DNA of 64,000 nucleotides from Candidatus Kryptoniota bacterium (GCA_024641705.1 JAHECO010000004.1:62001-126000), one strand, 5' to 3'. Shown: positions 34,462 through 44,170, counted from the stretch's first letter. Translations and numbers: made by a program. The notes: generated from the letters alone by a model not told the origin.

Positions 34462-36911
34462 TTATTTCCTTCGGGGCCGTTTCGCCGGGCGTGCTTTTCC
34501 GGTCCGGCGGGCTTTCTTCTTCGGAGCTGCGAGAGACGGGGGGGCGAGCTCGTCAAGCTCCTGCTGGCTAAGTTCCTTCACGGGTTCCGGAATCTCTTCA
34601 TCCCTGACAGGGGCCTCCTCGGCAGGACCGCTCTGCTGTCCGGGGTACTCGATGCGCTTGTGGTAAATCCCCGATAGGACCGCCAGGAAGCTCTCTTTTA
34701 TTTTTGTAAGGTCGCCGAAAGTCAAATTCGTCTCGTCAAGCTGTCCCTCCTCGTACCTGCTCTTGACTATCGCGTCGATCATGGAAACTATGCTCCCCAT
34801 TGATTTTTCCTTCAACGAGCGGGTCGCAGCCTCGACGGAATCGGCAAGCATGACTATCGCGGTCTCCTTCGACCTGGGCCTCGGTCCGTCGTACCTGTAA
34901 TCGTCCGCACTGATGTCTCCTGTTGCAAAGGGTCTCTTCAGGGCCTTGCCGTAGAAATACGCGACGAGCGTGGTGCCGTGGTGCATCGGGATGAAATCCA
35001 GTATGCGCTGCGGAAGGTGATACTTCCTGCCGAGCTCCACGCCCTCTGTAACATGGGACATGACCATCTGCACGCTGATGTCGGGAGGGAGCCAGTCGAC
35101 ATCTGCACGCTGATGTCGGGAGGGAGCCAGTCGTGCTTCGATTTGTTTGAGTCCATCGTGTTCTCGATGAAATACTCCGGCTTCAGCGTTTTGCCGATGT
35201 CGTGGTAGTACGCCCCGACGCGGGCGAGTATCGGATTGGCGCCGACAGCCTCGGCGGCCTTTTCGGCCAGCGTTCCCACGATGATGGAGTGGTGGAACGT
35301 TCCCGGTGCCTTCTGTGAAAGCTCGCGCAGCAGAGGCTGGTTGAAGTCGGAAAGCTCGAGCAACGTGAGGTCGGTGGCGATGTTGAATACCTTCTCGAAG
35401 AATATCAGCAGCCCGAAAGTGATGATCGGCGAGAGGACGGAGTTAACCGCGATGAGCGAGAAATCGGCGAGTATTGTCGAAGCGTCCTCGGCCCTCTGGA
35501 AAGAGACGGCGAGAGTCGCCACCGCATATCCGAGGAATATGAAGACGAGGCTTCTGAAGATCTGCGTTCTGTTCTTGATGTCGCGGACGGTGTATACTGC
35601 AAGTGCTCCCGCGCTGAGCGCAGTGAATGCCGCGCTGAAATCGTTTCCTTTCATCGCTCCGACAAGAAGGGCGATGGCGACAGTTGCCTGGAACGCGACG
35701 CGCGAATCGAAAACGATCGTCAGTATCATCGATGCGACGGGTACCAGGACGAGGTACTGCACAGGGAGAGCCGTCTGGGCGGTGAACGCGAAATACATGA
35801 GCAGCCCCTCGAAAAGGATGAGCACGGCTATCAGCAGGAGCATTTTGTTGTTGTAGAAAACTTTCTTCCTGAAGAGGAACAGGTAGATGCTCAGCAGGCC
35901 GATGATGACGAGCATCATGAGGAACTTGCCGCCGTACTGGAGCATGATGTCCGCGGCGCCGGTCCTTTCCTGGAGTGCCTTCTCCAGCGAGTCCAGCTTG
36001 AGCTTGATGTCGTTTGTTATCCGGTCGTGTTTGCCGATGATGCGCTCGTTCTCCTTGACGAATCCGACCGTCTTCGGGACAAGGTCGACCGCCGCGTTTA
36101 TCTCGCGCTGGGTCTGGGTCCTGTTGTATGAAAGGTTAGGAAGAACCTGCGAAGCGATCGCGGAAGCGAGTATCTGCGAGGTCGTCGTGTCCCCCTTGAG
36201 CATGCTGAGCGCCGCGAGGTCGAGCTGGTTGGCCACGTCCTGGAGTGTTAGAACCTGCTCGAGCGGCAGAGGGGTCTCTGAATTCCTGTGACGAACCACG
36301 ATCACCGAGGAGCCTACCTGGTCTCTCGGCCTGTCTATGATGCCTGTCTGATAATCGCTGGCCAGTATAGATGTGACGGTCGGAGCGAGCGAGCCGATAC
36401 GCTGCAGCATGGCCGGGTTGCGGTAGAGATTGACCAGGAGCTGGTGCCAGTCCGTGCTGGAAAATCTGTACGAAAAGTTCTGGAGTATGTTATACAATAC
36501 GACCGAATCCCTGGCGAACGTTGCTCTGTTCCTCTCCCGTTCTGTCTTCAGCTGGAGCTGGAGGGCGCTCTGGACCTGCGAGATGAATGCCGAAACGGAG
36601 TCGAGACGATATCTCTCTATCTCAACGCGGTCGAATACAGGCTTCACGTTCTCGACGGCCTCTTTCACTTCCTTCTGGTACTCGGCGGCATCCTTGTATA
36701 TCGGGAACGAAAACGGGGCGATCACGTCCTCATGTGTCCAGATGGTCCCGACGTCGTAGTGGATCGTCAGCTGGCTCTGGGAGGGAGCCAGTATGGTAAC
36801 GGCGAGGACGAGCCCGATAAAGAGCAGAACCTTGATCGTTATGCTTCTTTCGAAGTCTATTCCTTTGAGTTTCCGAAGACCCTGTCTTAATTTCGCGAAG
36901 AAATCAGCCAT
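34462..36911 (-). pseudogene. PgpH-like 7TM-HD phosphohydrolase with frameshift
   Basis: Read across one break, the minus strand encodes about 804 residues: a cytosolic start and first helix (about 27-45), an extracytoplasmic 7TMR-HDED region (to about 310), about seven helices and a cytosolic HD domain with HHSIIVG (about 540) and YYHDIGKT (H570, D571). PgpH enzymes hydrolyse cyclic di-AMP. After DISVQM the frame is lost because a 33-bp segment is repeated (35066-35098 and 35101-35133), adding 35 bases; the second frame continues at VMSHVTEGVELGRKYHLPQRI to the end. As written, the protein loses the distal HD residues (MHHGT). The start at 36911 follows GAGG. Confidence 0.85.
35066..35133 (+). 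repeat. 33-bp tandem duplication causing the frameshift
   Basis: Two perfect 33-bp copies, 35066-35098 and 35101-35133, separated by the 2-base filler AC. Removing one copy plus the filler (35 bases) restores one continuous reading frame. Confidence 0.9.
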
Positions 36912-36916
36912 CTGCC

Positions 36917-37786
36917 TCAGTGCCGGTTGTTGCTTCTTATTTTGAAAATGAGGTTGAAAAACTCGGCAGCCCCGTTGTCGTCGTTCGTCGAATCTGTGAC
37001 AAGGTCCGCCCTTTCTTTCAGTTCCCATACCGCGTTCTTCATCGCAACGCCTATCCCGGCACGCTTGAAGGCTTCCAGGTCGTTCTTGAAATCGCCCAGT
37101 ACCGCCACCTCATCCTTGCTGACGCGGAAGTACTTCTCCAGGTGGGCCAGGCCGGTCGCCTTGGAGTAGTTCTTGTTCTTGATTTCGAGATACCACCTGT
37201 CCCCATGCTGGGAACTGCGGTAGACGTTCACGGCTACCCGGGAGAAGAATCCGATGGCCTTGCGGGCAATTGCCTTGATTATGCCCCTCGACTCCGCCCC
37301 GATTATGATCTGTATCGTCCTGTCGGCGTAGGGGAGGAGATTCTCCACCTCTATGGTATCCAGCTCGAGACTGTCGATGTAGCTGGGAAGCAACGTGTCC
37401 GATTCGAGGCGCAGCATCTTGTCGTCGACAAAGAGAGCTACGCTGGAAAACCTTTTTTCTGCCTCCATTATGACCGTTCTTACGACGTCCGCTTTCATAT
37501 AACTTGCGAATACGTTCTCGTCGGTGTGGGGGAGCCGAATCAGGCCGCCGTCCAGTGAAATAATCGGAGATTTCATGTCGAGTTCGTCGGCAATTCGTTC
37601 CGCCGACGAATGGGCCCGCGCAGTCATGATTGCAAGGCGCATTCCGAGTCCTTTCAGCGTCCTCACACTATCCTTGGTTACGTCAGAAATCTGACCGTGG
37701 TTGTTAAGTAAGGTGCCGTCAAGGTCCGTCGCGACTAATCTGATCTGTCTGAGTCTTTTGATTAGTTTTGGAGAAAGATTATCCAT
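36917..37786 (-). CDS. Cof-type HAD superfamily phosphatase
   Basis: A 289-residue hydrolase with the HAD nucleophile motif D21-L-D23 in ATDLDGTLL, motif II IMTAR, the Cof C2B cap and motif IV VLGDFKNDLEAF. It dephosphorylates sugar phosphates or cofactor precursors; the substrate is not predictable. It is the first gene of the long minus-strand run and ends 5 bases before the PgpH-like gene starts. Confidence 0.88.
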   Translation of the reverse strand: MDNLSPKLIKRLRQIRLVATDLDGTLLNNHGQISDVTKDSVRTLKGLGMRLAIMTARAHSSAERIADELDMKSPIISLDGGLIRLPHTDENVFASYMKADVVRTVIMEAEKRFSSVALFVDDKMLRLESDTLLPSYIDSLELDTIEVENLLPYADRTIQIIIGAESRGIIKAIARKAIGFFSRVAVNVYRSSQHGDRWYLEIKNKNYSKATGLAHLEKYFRVSKDEVAVLGDFKNDLEAFKRAGIGVAMKNAVWELKERADLVTDSTNDDNGAAEFFNLIFKIRSNNRH

Positions 37787-38020
37787 TACCGTCGACTATC
37801 TGCTGTGTTTTAATGATTACGCAAATCCTACTAAAAATACAAGGTTAGCGCGTTATCTTCTAACGTTTCCGGCGCGCTGTGGAAAAAATGTTGGAATGTG
37901 CGGCTGGAACGCTTCTCTGAGCCGATCTTTTCAACCGGGTGCTCATCCGAGATACGATGAATATTCTGTCGGAGAACGACGTGGTACAGATGGTAGAGTC
38001 TGCGGTCCAGAGGCGGTTCT

Positions 38021-38049
38021 TTGCATTTTCTTGCCCCGAATGGTAAATT
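38021..38049 (+). promoter_or_regulatory. Sigma-70-like promoter for pfkA
   Basis: TTGCAT at 38021-38026, 17-bp spacer, TAAATT at 38044-38049, ending 23 bases before the pfkA start codon; GAAGGAG lies between. It sits in the 286-bp divergent gap between the HAD gene and pfkA, which otherwise shows nothing recognisable. Confidence 0.5.
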
Positions 38050-38072
38050 TAAAGCGTTTTTTGAAGGAGAAT

Positions 38073-39044
38073 ATGAGCAAGATTAAGAAAATTGGAGTTT
38101 TCACAAGCGGCGGCGACGCGCCGGGAATGAATGCGGTACTAAGAGCGATAGTAAGAACTGCGGTCTATCATAATATCGAGGTTGTTGGAATTCAACACGG
38201 CTACAACGGGATGATAAAAGACGACTTCGTCCCGCTGGGGCCCCGTTCAGTCTCTAATATCATTCAAAGGGGCGGCACGCTTCTCAAGACGGCCCGTTCC
38301 GCGGAATTCATGACCAAAGAGGGGCGCGCGAAGGCGGCGGCCAATCTGAGCGCACAGGGCATAGACGGCCTTGTGGCGATCGGAGGAAACGGCACCTTTC
38401 AGGGCGCGACCCTTCTCTACGACGAACACATGATCCCGACTGTTGGAGTCCCGGGGACCATAGACAACGACCTGTACGGCACGGACTTCACGGTGGGTTA
38501 CGATACCGCCATAAACACGGCTGTTGAAGCTATCGATAAGATACGCGATACTGCGGATGCCCACGACAGGGTGTTCTACGTCGAGGTCATGGGACGCGAT
38601 GCAGGCTTCATCGCCCTGGACGTCGGCATAGCCGGCGGTGCGGAGTACATCGCGATCCCTGAGATCGAGGAGAACTTCGAGGCGATCCGCCAGAAGCTCA
38701 CGACAGGCGGCAGGAAGAGAAGCAGCATAGTCGTAATTGCGGAAGGATGTTTCAACGGAGGCGCGGTCGACCTCGCGCGCAGGATGAGTGAGTTTGTGCA
38801 CCTGCATTACCGGGTGACGGTCCTCGGCCATATCCAGCGCGGGGGAAGCCCGACGGCACGCGACAGAGTCCTCGCTGCCAGGCTCGGCTCCGCAGCTGTG
38901 GATGGACTCCTGCACGGCGAGATGAATGTGATGGCCGGCGAGATCAACAGCAAGGTTGTTTTTACTCCCATGCGCGATACCTGGGAGAAGAAGAAGGCCA
39001 TAGACAACAACCTCGTTGAGTTGTGCCAGATACTTTCAATCTGA
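38073..39044 (+). CDS. pfkA: 6-phosphofructokinase
   Basis: 323 residues from the ATG at 38073, with AAGGAG 5 bases upstream. Family motifs: FTSGGDAPGMNAV (10-22), PGTIDNDL with the catalytic aspartate, MGRDAGFIA, AEGCFNGG and GHIQRGGSPTARDR. It phosphorylates fructose-6-phosphate in glycolysis. The phosphate-donor loop is GGNGTF instead of the usual ATP-type GGDGS; it is not the PPi-type GGDDT either. ATP use is still most likely from overall length and the compact bacterial form. Confidence 0.92.
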   Translation: MSKIKKIGVFTSGGDAPGMNAVLRAIVRTAVYHNIEVVGIQHGYNGMIKDDFVPLGPRSVSNIIQRGGTLLKTARSAEFMTKEGRAKAAANLSAQGIDGLVAIGGNGTFQGATLLYDEHMIPTVGVPGTIDNDLYGTDFTVGYDTAINTAVEAIDKIRDTADAHDRVFYVEVMGRDAGFIALDVGIAGGAEYIAIPEIEENFEAIRQKLTTGGRKRSSIVVIAEGCFNGGAVDLARRMSEFVHLHYRVTVLGHIQRGGSPTARDRVLAARLGSAAVDGLLHGEMNVMAGEINSKVVFTPMRDTWEKKKAIDNNLVELCQILSI

Positions 39045-39102
39045 AGGGAAACCGTCGGCTGTTCCTGCTTCGCCGAGGGTATATGACCGGAGAGGATTAT
39101 CG

Positions 39103-39984
39103 ATGACCAACGCGAAGAAATTCCTGATTTCGGCCGCACTCTCGGCGGGGTTCCTTTTGTCTGCCCAGGGGTGCAGCCTGACTCAGCTTACTATCGGCGC
39201 CACGAGCGGCATTATCGACGGCGGCTTCAAGGCCATCAACAGGGAAACCGACCTGGACATCGCAGCCCAGGCAATTCCTGCCGACCTGAAGCTTCTTGAC
39301 GGCCTGATCATCGAAGCGCCAAACAACGAGAAGCTCCTGCTCCTCGGTGCGCAGGGGTACACAAGCTATGCTCTCGGCTTCGTGGAGGACTCCTCGAAGG
39401 AACGTGCCAGCGTGTTCTATCTCCGCGCCCGCGATTACGGCCTGAGGATCCTGTTCGAGAACGAAGACTTTAAGAAGCATTTCAACGGCGACCTGCAGGA
39501 TTTCACGAACTCTCTGGATGAGTTCGGGGATGACGACGTGCCCGCGATATTCTGGACCGCCAACGCCTGGGGAAATTACGTTAATCTCAACCGCGACAAC
39601 GTCGATGCTCTGGCCCAGCTTCCGAAAGTTGAGGCGATGATGAAGTTTGTGCTCAAGCATGACCAGTCGTTCTTCTACGGCGGCGCGCACCTTTTCTTCG
39701 GCACCATACTCGGAAGCCTCCCCGCTATGTTCGGAGGCGACACGGTGGCGGCAAGGGAACACTTCGAGAAGGCCATACAGATTGCCGACGGGAAGTTCCT
39801 GATGGCTTACTTCTACTACGCGAAATCATACGCCGTCATGACGCAGAACAAGGAGCTCTTTGAATCCCTGCTGCACAAAGTGATCGACGCTCCGGCGAAC
39901 CTCCTTCCTGATCAGAATCTTGCCAACGAGATCGCGAAACAAAAAGCCGAAGCTTTGTTGAAACAAGAAAGCGATTATTTCTGA
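39103..39984 (+). CDS. tatT: TatT-like TPR lipoprotein of a TRAP transporter
   Basis: 293 residues from the ATG at 39103 (GGAG upstream). A lipoprotein signal with the lipobox-like LSAQGC is followed by a helical solenoid of TPR-like repeats (LLLGAQGYTSYALGF, FFYGGAHLFFGTILGS, REHFEKAIQIADGKFLMAYFYYAKSYAV). This matches the TatT component first described in Treponema pallidum, which trimerises and binds the substrate-binding protein TatP/DctP. It precedes the dctP gene by 10 bases. It is probably anchored in a membrane facing the periplasm. Confidence 0.85.
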   Translation: MTNAKKFLISAALSAGFLLSAQGCSLTQLTIGATSGIIDGGFKAINRETDLDIAAQAIPADLKLLDGLIIEAPNNEKLLLLGAQGYTSYALGFVEDSSKERASVFYLRARDYGLRILFENEDFKKHFNGDLQDFTNSLDEFGDDDVPAIFWTANAWGNYVNLNRDNVDALAQLPKVEAMMKFVLKHDQSFFYGGAHLFFGTILGSLPAMFGGDTVAAREHFEKAIQIADGKFLMAYFYYAKSYAVMTQNKELFESLLHKVIDAPANLLPDQNLANEIAKQKAEALLKQESDYF

Positions 39985-39994
39985 AAGGTTGAAA

Positions 39995-41014
39995 ATGTAC
40001 ATAATATTAAGAAGGATGTTTTTCGCAGTATCACTTTTGCTGGTTGCGGGATTGCCTGCCGGGGCTCAGCAATACACGATAAAATTCGCGACCGTCGCGC
40101 CGGAGGGAAGCACGTGGATGAACGTGATGAAGGAGTATGACGCGGCCATACGGAAGGAGAGCGGAGGCAGGCTCGGCTTCAAGTTCTACGCGGGCGGCAT
40201 CGCCGGGGACGAGAAAGACGTGCTGAGAAAGATCAGAATAGGTCAGTATCAGGCCGCCGGGTTTACCGGGGTCGGGATGGGAGAAATCGCGCCTGAAGAA
40301 CGCATCCTCGATACGCCGTTCCTGTTCCACGATACATCCGAGATAAATTACATCTACGATAAATTCACCCTGCAGTTCACCCAGGCCTTCGAGCAGGGAG
40401 GCTTCGTGTTCCTCGGATGGGCCGAGGTCGGATTTGTCTACGTTTTCACCCAGAAACCGATTTACTCTGTCCAGGATATGAAGGACGTGAAGGCATGGAT
40501 GTGGGAAGGCGATCCGATTGCCGAGGTATCGTTCAAGGTCCTTCATCTTGCGCCGATACCGCTTTCGGTAATGGACGTCACTTCAGCGCTCCAGACCGGG
40601 ATGATCAACTGCGTCTATTCACCGCCGCTTGCCGTGATAGCGCTTCAGTGGTTCACGAAAGTGAAGTACATGCTCGATGTCCCTCTCGCGAATTCGTCGG
40701 GGGCGGCGCTTATCTCGAAAAGATATTTCGATACTCTGCCGCCGGACCTGCAGCAGATCCTCCTGAAGAACGGCCAGATCTACATGAAGAAACTGACTGA
40801 GTTGAGCAGGAAGGACAACATCAAGGCCATCAAGACGATGGAGAAGGAAGGAATAACCGTCACTCATCCGCGTTCGAAGAGTGAGCTCGCTTACTATTAC
40901 CAGACAGGCGAGGACGCGCGGCAAATGCTGGTCGGCAGACTGTACTCGGCGGACCTGCTCCATCAAATCGAGGCGGCACTCGATGAATTTCGCAAGGAGC
41001 ATCCGGGAAAGTGA
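39995..41014 (+). CDS. dctP: TRAP transporter substrate-binding protein (TatP/DctP)
   Basis: 339 residues from the ATG at 39995, with AAAGG just upstream; a TTG at 39989 is in frame but less likely. Signal peptide to about 24 (PAGAQQ), then the DctP fold: IKFATVAPEGSTWMNVMKEY, FYAGGIAGDEKDVLRKIRIGQ, ERILDTPFLF and LANSSGAALISKRYFDTLP. The ligand of TatT-type systems is thought to be hydrophobic; it is not deducible here. The WMWEGDPIAEV segment replaces the R-x-x-x sugar-acid pocket of classical DctP, so a carboxylate ligand is not assured. Confidence 0.88.
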   Translation: MYIILRRMFFAVSLLLVAGLPAGAQQYTIKFATVAPEGSTWMNVMKEYDAAIRKESGGRLGFKFYAGGIAGDEKDVLRKIRIGQYQAAGFTGVGMGEIAPEERILDTPFLFHDTSEINYIYDKFTLQFTQAFEQGGFVFLGWAEVGFVYVFTQKPIYSVQDMKDVKAWMWEGDPIAEVSFKVLHLAPIPLSVMDVTSALQTGMINCVYSPPLAVIALQWFTKVKYMLDVPLANSSGAALISKRYFDTLPPDLQQILLKNGQIYMKKLTELSRKDNIKAIKTMEKEGITVTHPRSKSELAYYYQTGEDARQMLVGRLYSADLLHQIEAALDEFRKEHPGK

Positions 41015-41523
41015 GAATCATAAGGAAGATAGAGAGCACACTCGGGTTCCTCGAGAACCTGCTTCTGGTCGTATTCCTCACCGTGACCGTTGCGATGGCC
41101 TTCCTGCAGGTCATACTGAGGGAGTTCTGGTCCACCGGGATAATATGGGCCGACGTATTTCTGAGGCATCTCGTGCTGTGGATAGGGTTTTTCGGTGCGG
41201 CGCTGGCGGCAAAGGAATCGCGCCACTTCTCGATAAACATAATCACGAAGCGAATGCCGCCGATGCTTCAGCGGATCGTGCAGGTGTTCCTCCATACGAC
41301 CGCGGCGGTAGTCTGTTACTTCCTTTACGACGCCGGCACGTCGTTCGTCCGGGGCGAGATCAGATATAACAACCAGCCGCTATTCACTTTTCTGGGGAAG
41401 AGCGTGATGCCGTATTACATGGAGGCCATCATACCGATAGGTTTTGCCCTCATCGGTCTCCACTTCCTTTTCAGGGCCATCGAGGTTGCAGTCGAGGGAC
41501 CGAAGTCGGCAGAGGTGGTTTGA
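41011..41523 (+). CDS. dctQ: TRAP transporter small permease (DctQ)
   Basis: A 170-residue membrane protein with four helices (about 15-35, 50-70, 88-108 and 130-152) and the family's EFWSTGIIWADVFLRHLVLWIGFFGAALA segment. The GTG start overlaps the dctP stop as GTGA. It forms the membrane complex with DctM and helps sodium-driven uptake. Confidence 0.87.
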   Translation: MRIIRKIESTLGFLENLLLVVFLTVTVAMAFLQVILREFWSTGIIWADVFLRHLVLWIGFFGAALAAKESRHFSINIITKRMPPMLQRIVQVFLHTTAAVVCYFLYDAGTSFVRGEIRYNNQPLFTFLGKSVMPYYMEAIIPIGFALIGLHFLFRAIEVAVEGPKSAEVV

Positions 41524-41590
41524 TCCCGTCTGACATGCCCACAGTTTGCGTTTGCCGCTCCGGCTTCGCACAAAATCCAGCCAGGTTTTA

Positions 41591-42868
41591 ATGGAATATA
41601 TAATAATCGGCGTCGCCGTCCTCCTTCTCGTCCTCCTGGGCGAGCCGGTGTTTATACTCATAGGAGCCGGCGGGCTTCTCCTCTTCAAGTCGATAGGAGT
41701 GGATACGTCTGCCGTCATCGTGGAGCTCTACCGCCTCGCGAGTCTCCCGGCGCTGATAGCAATACCTCTCTTTACATTTGCCGGGTACATACTCGCCGAG
41801 AGCAACGCTCCCAAGAGGCTCGTGCGCCTGGCACAGGCGTTTTTCGGATGGATGCCGGGCGGACTCGCGATCGTGTCGATCATGTCCACGGCTATCTTCA
41901 CTGCTTTCACCGGAGCATCGGGCGTCACCATCGTGGCGTTGGGCGGGCTTCTCTATCCTGTCTTGGTCAAGGAATCGTACCCTGAGAGGTTTTCCATAGG
42001 GCTCATGACTACTTCGGGGAGCCTCGGCCTCCTCTTCCCGCCGAGCCTGCCGATCATACTGTACGGAATCGTCGCGGGGATCAGCGTCGACAAGCTCTTT
42101 GCCGCGGGCGTGATTCCGGGCATCCTCCTCATAGTGATGCTGTCGACGTACAGCATTTACACGGGAATAAAGGCCGGAGTGAAACGCCAGGCGTTCTCGT
42201 TCAGGGAAGCTGTCGGTGCCCTCAAGGAAGCGGCGTGGGAGATCCCGCTGCCTGTGATCATCATCGGCGGGATCTACGCGGGTTACTTCACCGCGACTGA
42301 GGCGAGCGCCATTATGGCTTTCTACGTTTTTGTAGTTGAGGTTTTCGTTCTCCGGGATGTGAAGTTCTTCAAGGACCTTCCCAGGATCACCAGGAAAAGC
42401 ATGATGCTGGTGGGGGCGATCTTTGTCGTGCTCGGCACCGCGCTCGGACTGACGAACTACCTCATCGACCAGCAGATACCGATGCAGATGTTTCAGCTCA
42501 TCCACCGGTTCGTATCGAGCCAGCTTGTTTTTCTCATACTCCTCAATCTCTTCCTTCTCGTGATAAACATGGTGGAGATATTCTCGGCAATTATAATCGT
42601 CGTGCCTCTCATCGTGCCCATAGCCACGCAGTACGGCATTAACCCCGTCCATCTTGGCGTGATATTCCTCCTGAATCTCGAGATCGGATATATGCTCCCG
42701 CCGCTCGGGTTGAACTTATTCATATCGAGTTTACGTTTTGAAAAAGACATAGTAAAGATCTATCGGGCAGTGCTGCCGTTCCTGGCGATAGCCTTGCTGG
42801 CACTGTTCATTGTCACATATTTGCCGGATTTGAGTTTATACTTGACGAGGATATTGAAGGTACAATAA
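41591..42868 (+). CDS. dctM: TRAP transporter large permease (DctM)
   Basis: 425 residues from the ATG at 41591 with about 12 membrane helices. DctM hallmarks include IPLFTFAGYILAES, FFGWMPGGLAIVSI, TGASGVTIVALGG, GLLFPPSLPIILYG and NLEIGYMLPPLGLNLF. It is the sodium-driven elevator of the TRAP complex. It follows dctQ by 67 bases and is 1 base before the methyltransferase gene. Confidence 0.9.
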   Translation: MEYIIIGVAVLLLVLLGEPVFILIGAGGLLLFKSIGVDTSAVIVELYRLASLPALIAIPLFTFAGYILAESNAPKRLVRLAQAFFGWMPGGLAIVSIMSTAIFTAFTGASGVTIVALGGLLYPVLVKESYPERFSIGLMTTSGSLGLLFPPSLPIILYGIVAGISVDKLFAAGVIPGILLIVMLSTYSIYTGIKAGVKRQAFSFREAVGALKEAAWEIPLPVIIIGGIYAGYFTATEASAIMAFYVFVVEVFVLRDVKFFKDLPRITRKSMMLVGAIFVVLGTALGLTNYLIDQQIPMQMFQLIHRFVSSQLVFLILLNLFLLVINMVEIFSAIIIVVPLIVPIATQYGINPVHLGVIFLLNLEIGYMLPPLGLNLFISSLRFEKDIVKIYRAVLPFLAIALLALFIVTYLPDLSLYLTRILKVQ

Positions 42869-42869
42869 G

Positions 42870-43484
42870 ATGGGTGCCCACCTGTTCGTCGCGTCGGTTT
42901 ACGATGCATTGATGGTGCCTGCCGACAAGCTCGGCTTCGAACAGGTGCGCCGGATGGTCGTCAGGAGCGCGCGGGGAAGAGTGCTCGAGATCGGCGCGGG
43001 GACGGGACTGAACTTCAAGCATTTCGAGAATGCGGATTGCGTTCTCGCAGTAGAGCCAGACCCGTACATGATCAGCCGCGCCGCGCACCGTGTCAGAGAA
43101 TGTGCGGCCCTCACGCAGGCCATGGCTGAAAACCTTCCTTTCCCGGATAATTCCTTCGACACGGTAGTCTCTACGCTGACGTTCTGTACCATCGGCGATC
43201 CGGAGAAGGCGGCCCGGGAGATCCGCAGGGTACTGAAGGACGACGGCTGTTTCTTTTTTGCCGAACATCCCGTGGCGGAAAAGCCGCTCCTCGCGAAGGC
43301 GGAGAAGCTGATGACCCCCCTCTGGAAAAAGCTTGCCGGCGGATGCCACCTCGACCGGGACATCATCTCCAGTTTCAAGTCCGCCGGTCTAAACATAGCC
43401 GAGATAATCAGGCTCGATTCGTTCTTCGTCGCCGGCAGGGCCTCCAAGGGAGGACCTTGCACCAAGCCGGGATTTGCGTCATGA
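42870..43484 (+). CDS. Class I SAM-dependent methyltransferase
   Basis: A 204-residue Methyltransf_11-type enzyme. SAM motif I is RVLEIGAGTGLNF (about 37-49), the acidic ribose-binding residue follows in VEPDPYM, and motif II/III are FDTVVSTLTFCTI and RVLKDDGCFFFAEH. It resembles the METTL7/UbiE-like small-molecule methyltransferases; the substrate is unknown. The start is 1 base after the dctM stop, so it is probably read from the TRAP operon. Confidence 0.82.
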   Translation: MGAHLFVASVYDALMVPADKLGFEQVRRMVVRSARGRVLEIGAGTGLNFKHFENADCVLAVEPDPYMISRAAHRVRECAALTQAMAENLPFPDNSFDTVVSTLTFCTIGDPEKAAREIRRVLKDDGCFFFAEHPVAEKPLLAKAEKLMTPLWKKLAGGCHLDRDIISSFKSAGLNIAEIIRLDSFFVAGRASKGGPCTKPGFAS

Positions 43485-44170
43485 AGTACGCGGTCATTTC
43501 GGACATCCACTCGAATTTCGAGGCGCTCACGAAAGTCCTGCGCGACATTCATAAGAGGCATATCAACGAGATCATCTGCCTGGGTGATGTTGTGGGTTAC
43601 GGTGCAAATCCCGACGAAGTCGCCGAGGTTGTGCGCAGCGAGGTCAGGTACGCGGTGAGGGGAAACCATGACGATGCGCTGTACGATGAGGGGACCTATT
43701 CGATGATCAATCCGTATGCAAGGGCTGCAGTCGATTACAGCCGGGAAGTGCTCTCGGCCGAGAACGGCGAGTGGTTGAAAGGATTGCCGCTCACTCACAA
43801 GCTCGACGACGTCCTCCTCGTTCACTCGTCCCCGTCCGATCCTCATGAATGGAAATACGTTGTTACCGAGGCCGACGCGCGCGTGGAGCTGTCGTCATTT
43901 GAGGAGAAGATTTGTCTCATAGGTCATACGCACGTTCCGGTAATTTTCAGGCGCAAGACCGGCAGCACGACCGTAAGGGAGCTCATCAACGTCGGGAGCG
44001 TGGGCCAGCCTCGTGACGGGGACAGCCGCGCCAGCTACGGAATAATCGACACCGCGGACTTCACCTACGAGAATTTCAGGGTTGAGTATGATTGCCGGAT
44101 GGCCGGCAACAAGATCATCGCGGCCGGGCTGCCGCCGTTTCTGGCAGAGCGACTACAAAAAGGAAGATAG
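43481..44170 (+). CDS. Calcineurin-like metallophosphoesterase
   Basis: 229 residues from the ATG at 43481, overlapping the methyltransferase stop as ATGA. The two-metal site is complete: D8 and H10 in SDIHSNFEAL, GDVVGYG, RGNHDDA, HSSPSDP and GHTHVP. This is the YfcE/MJ0936-like group that hydrolyses phosphodiesters in vitro; the cellular substrate is unknown. It is the last gene of the TRAP operon. Confidence 0.87.
   Translation: MKYAVISDIHSNFEALTKVLRDIHKRHINEIICLGDVVGYGANPDEVAEVVRSEVRYAVRGNHDDALYDEGTYSMINPYARAAVDYSREVLSAENGEWLKGLPLTHKLDDVLLVHSSPSDPHEWKYVVTEADARVELSSFEEKICLIGHTHVPVIFRRKTGSTTVRELINVGSVGQPRDGDSRASYGIIDTADFTYENFRVEYDCRMAGNKIIAAGLPPFLAERLQKGR

Noticed and set aside
37970-38020. 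tRNA-like D-arm AGATGGTAGAG in the gap before pfkA
   Set aside because: No acceptor stem, anticodon stem or T-arm follows; most likely chance.
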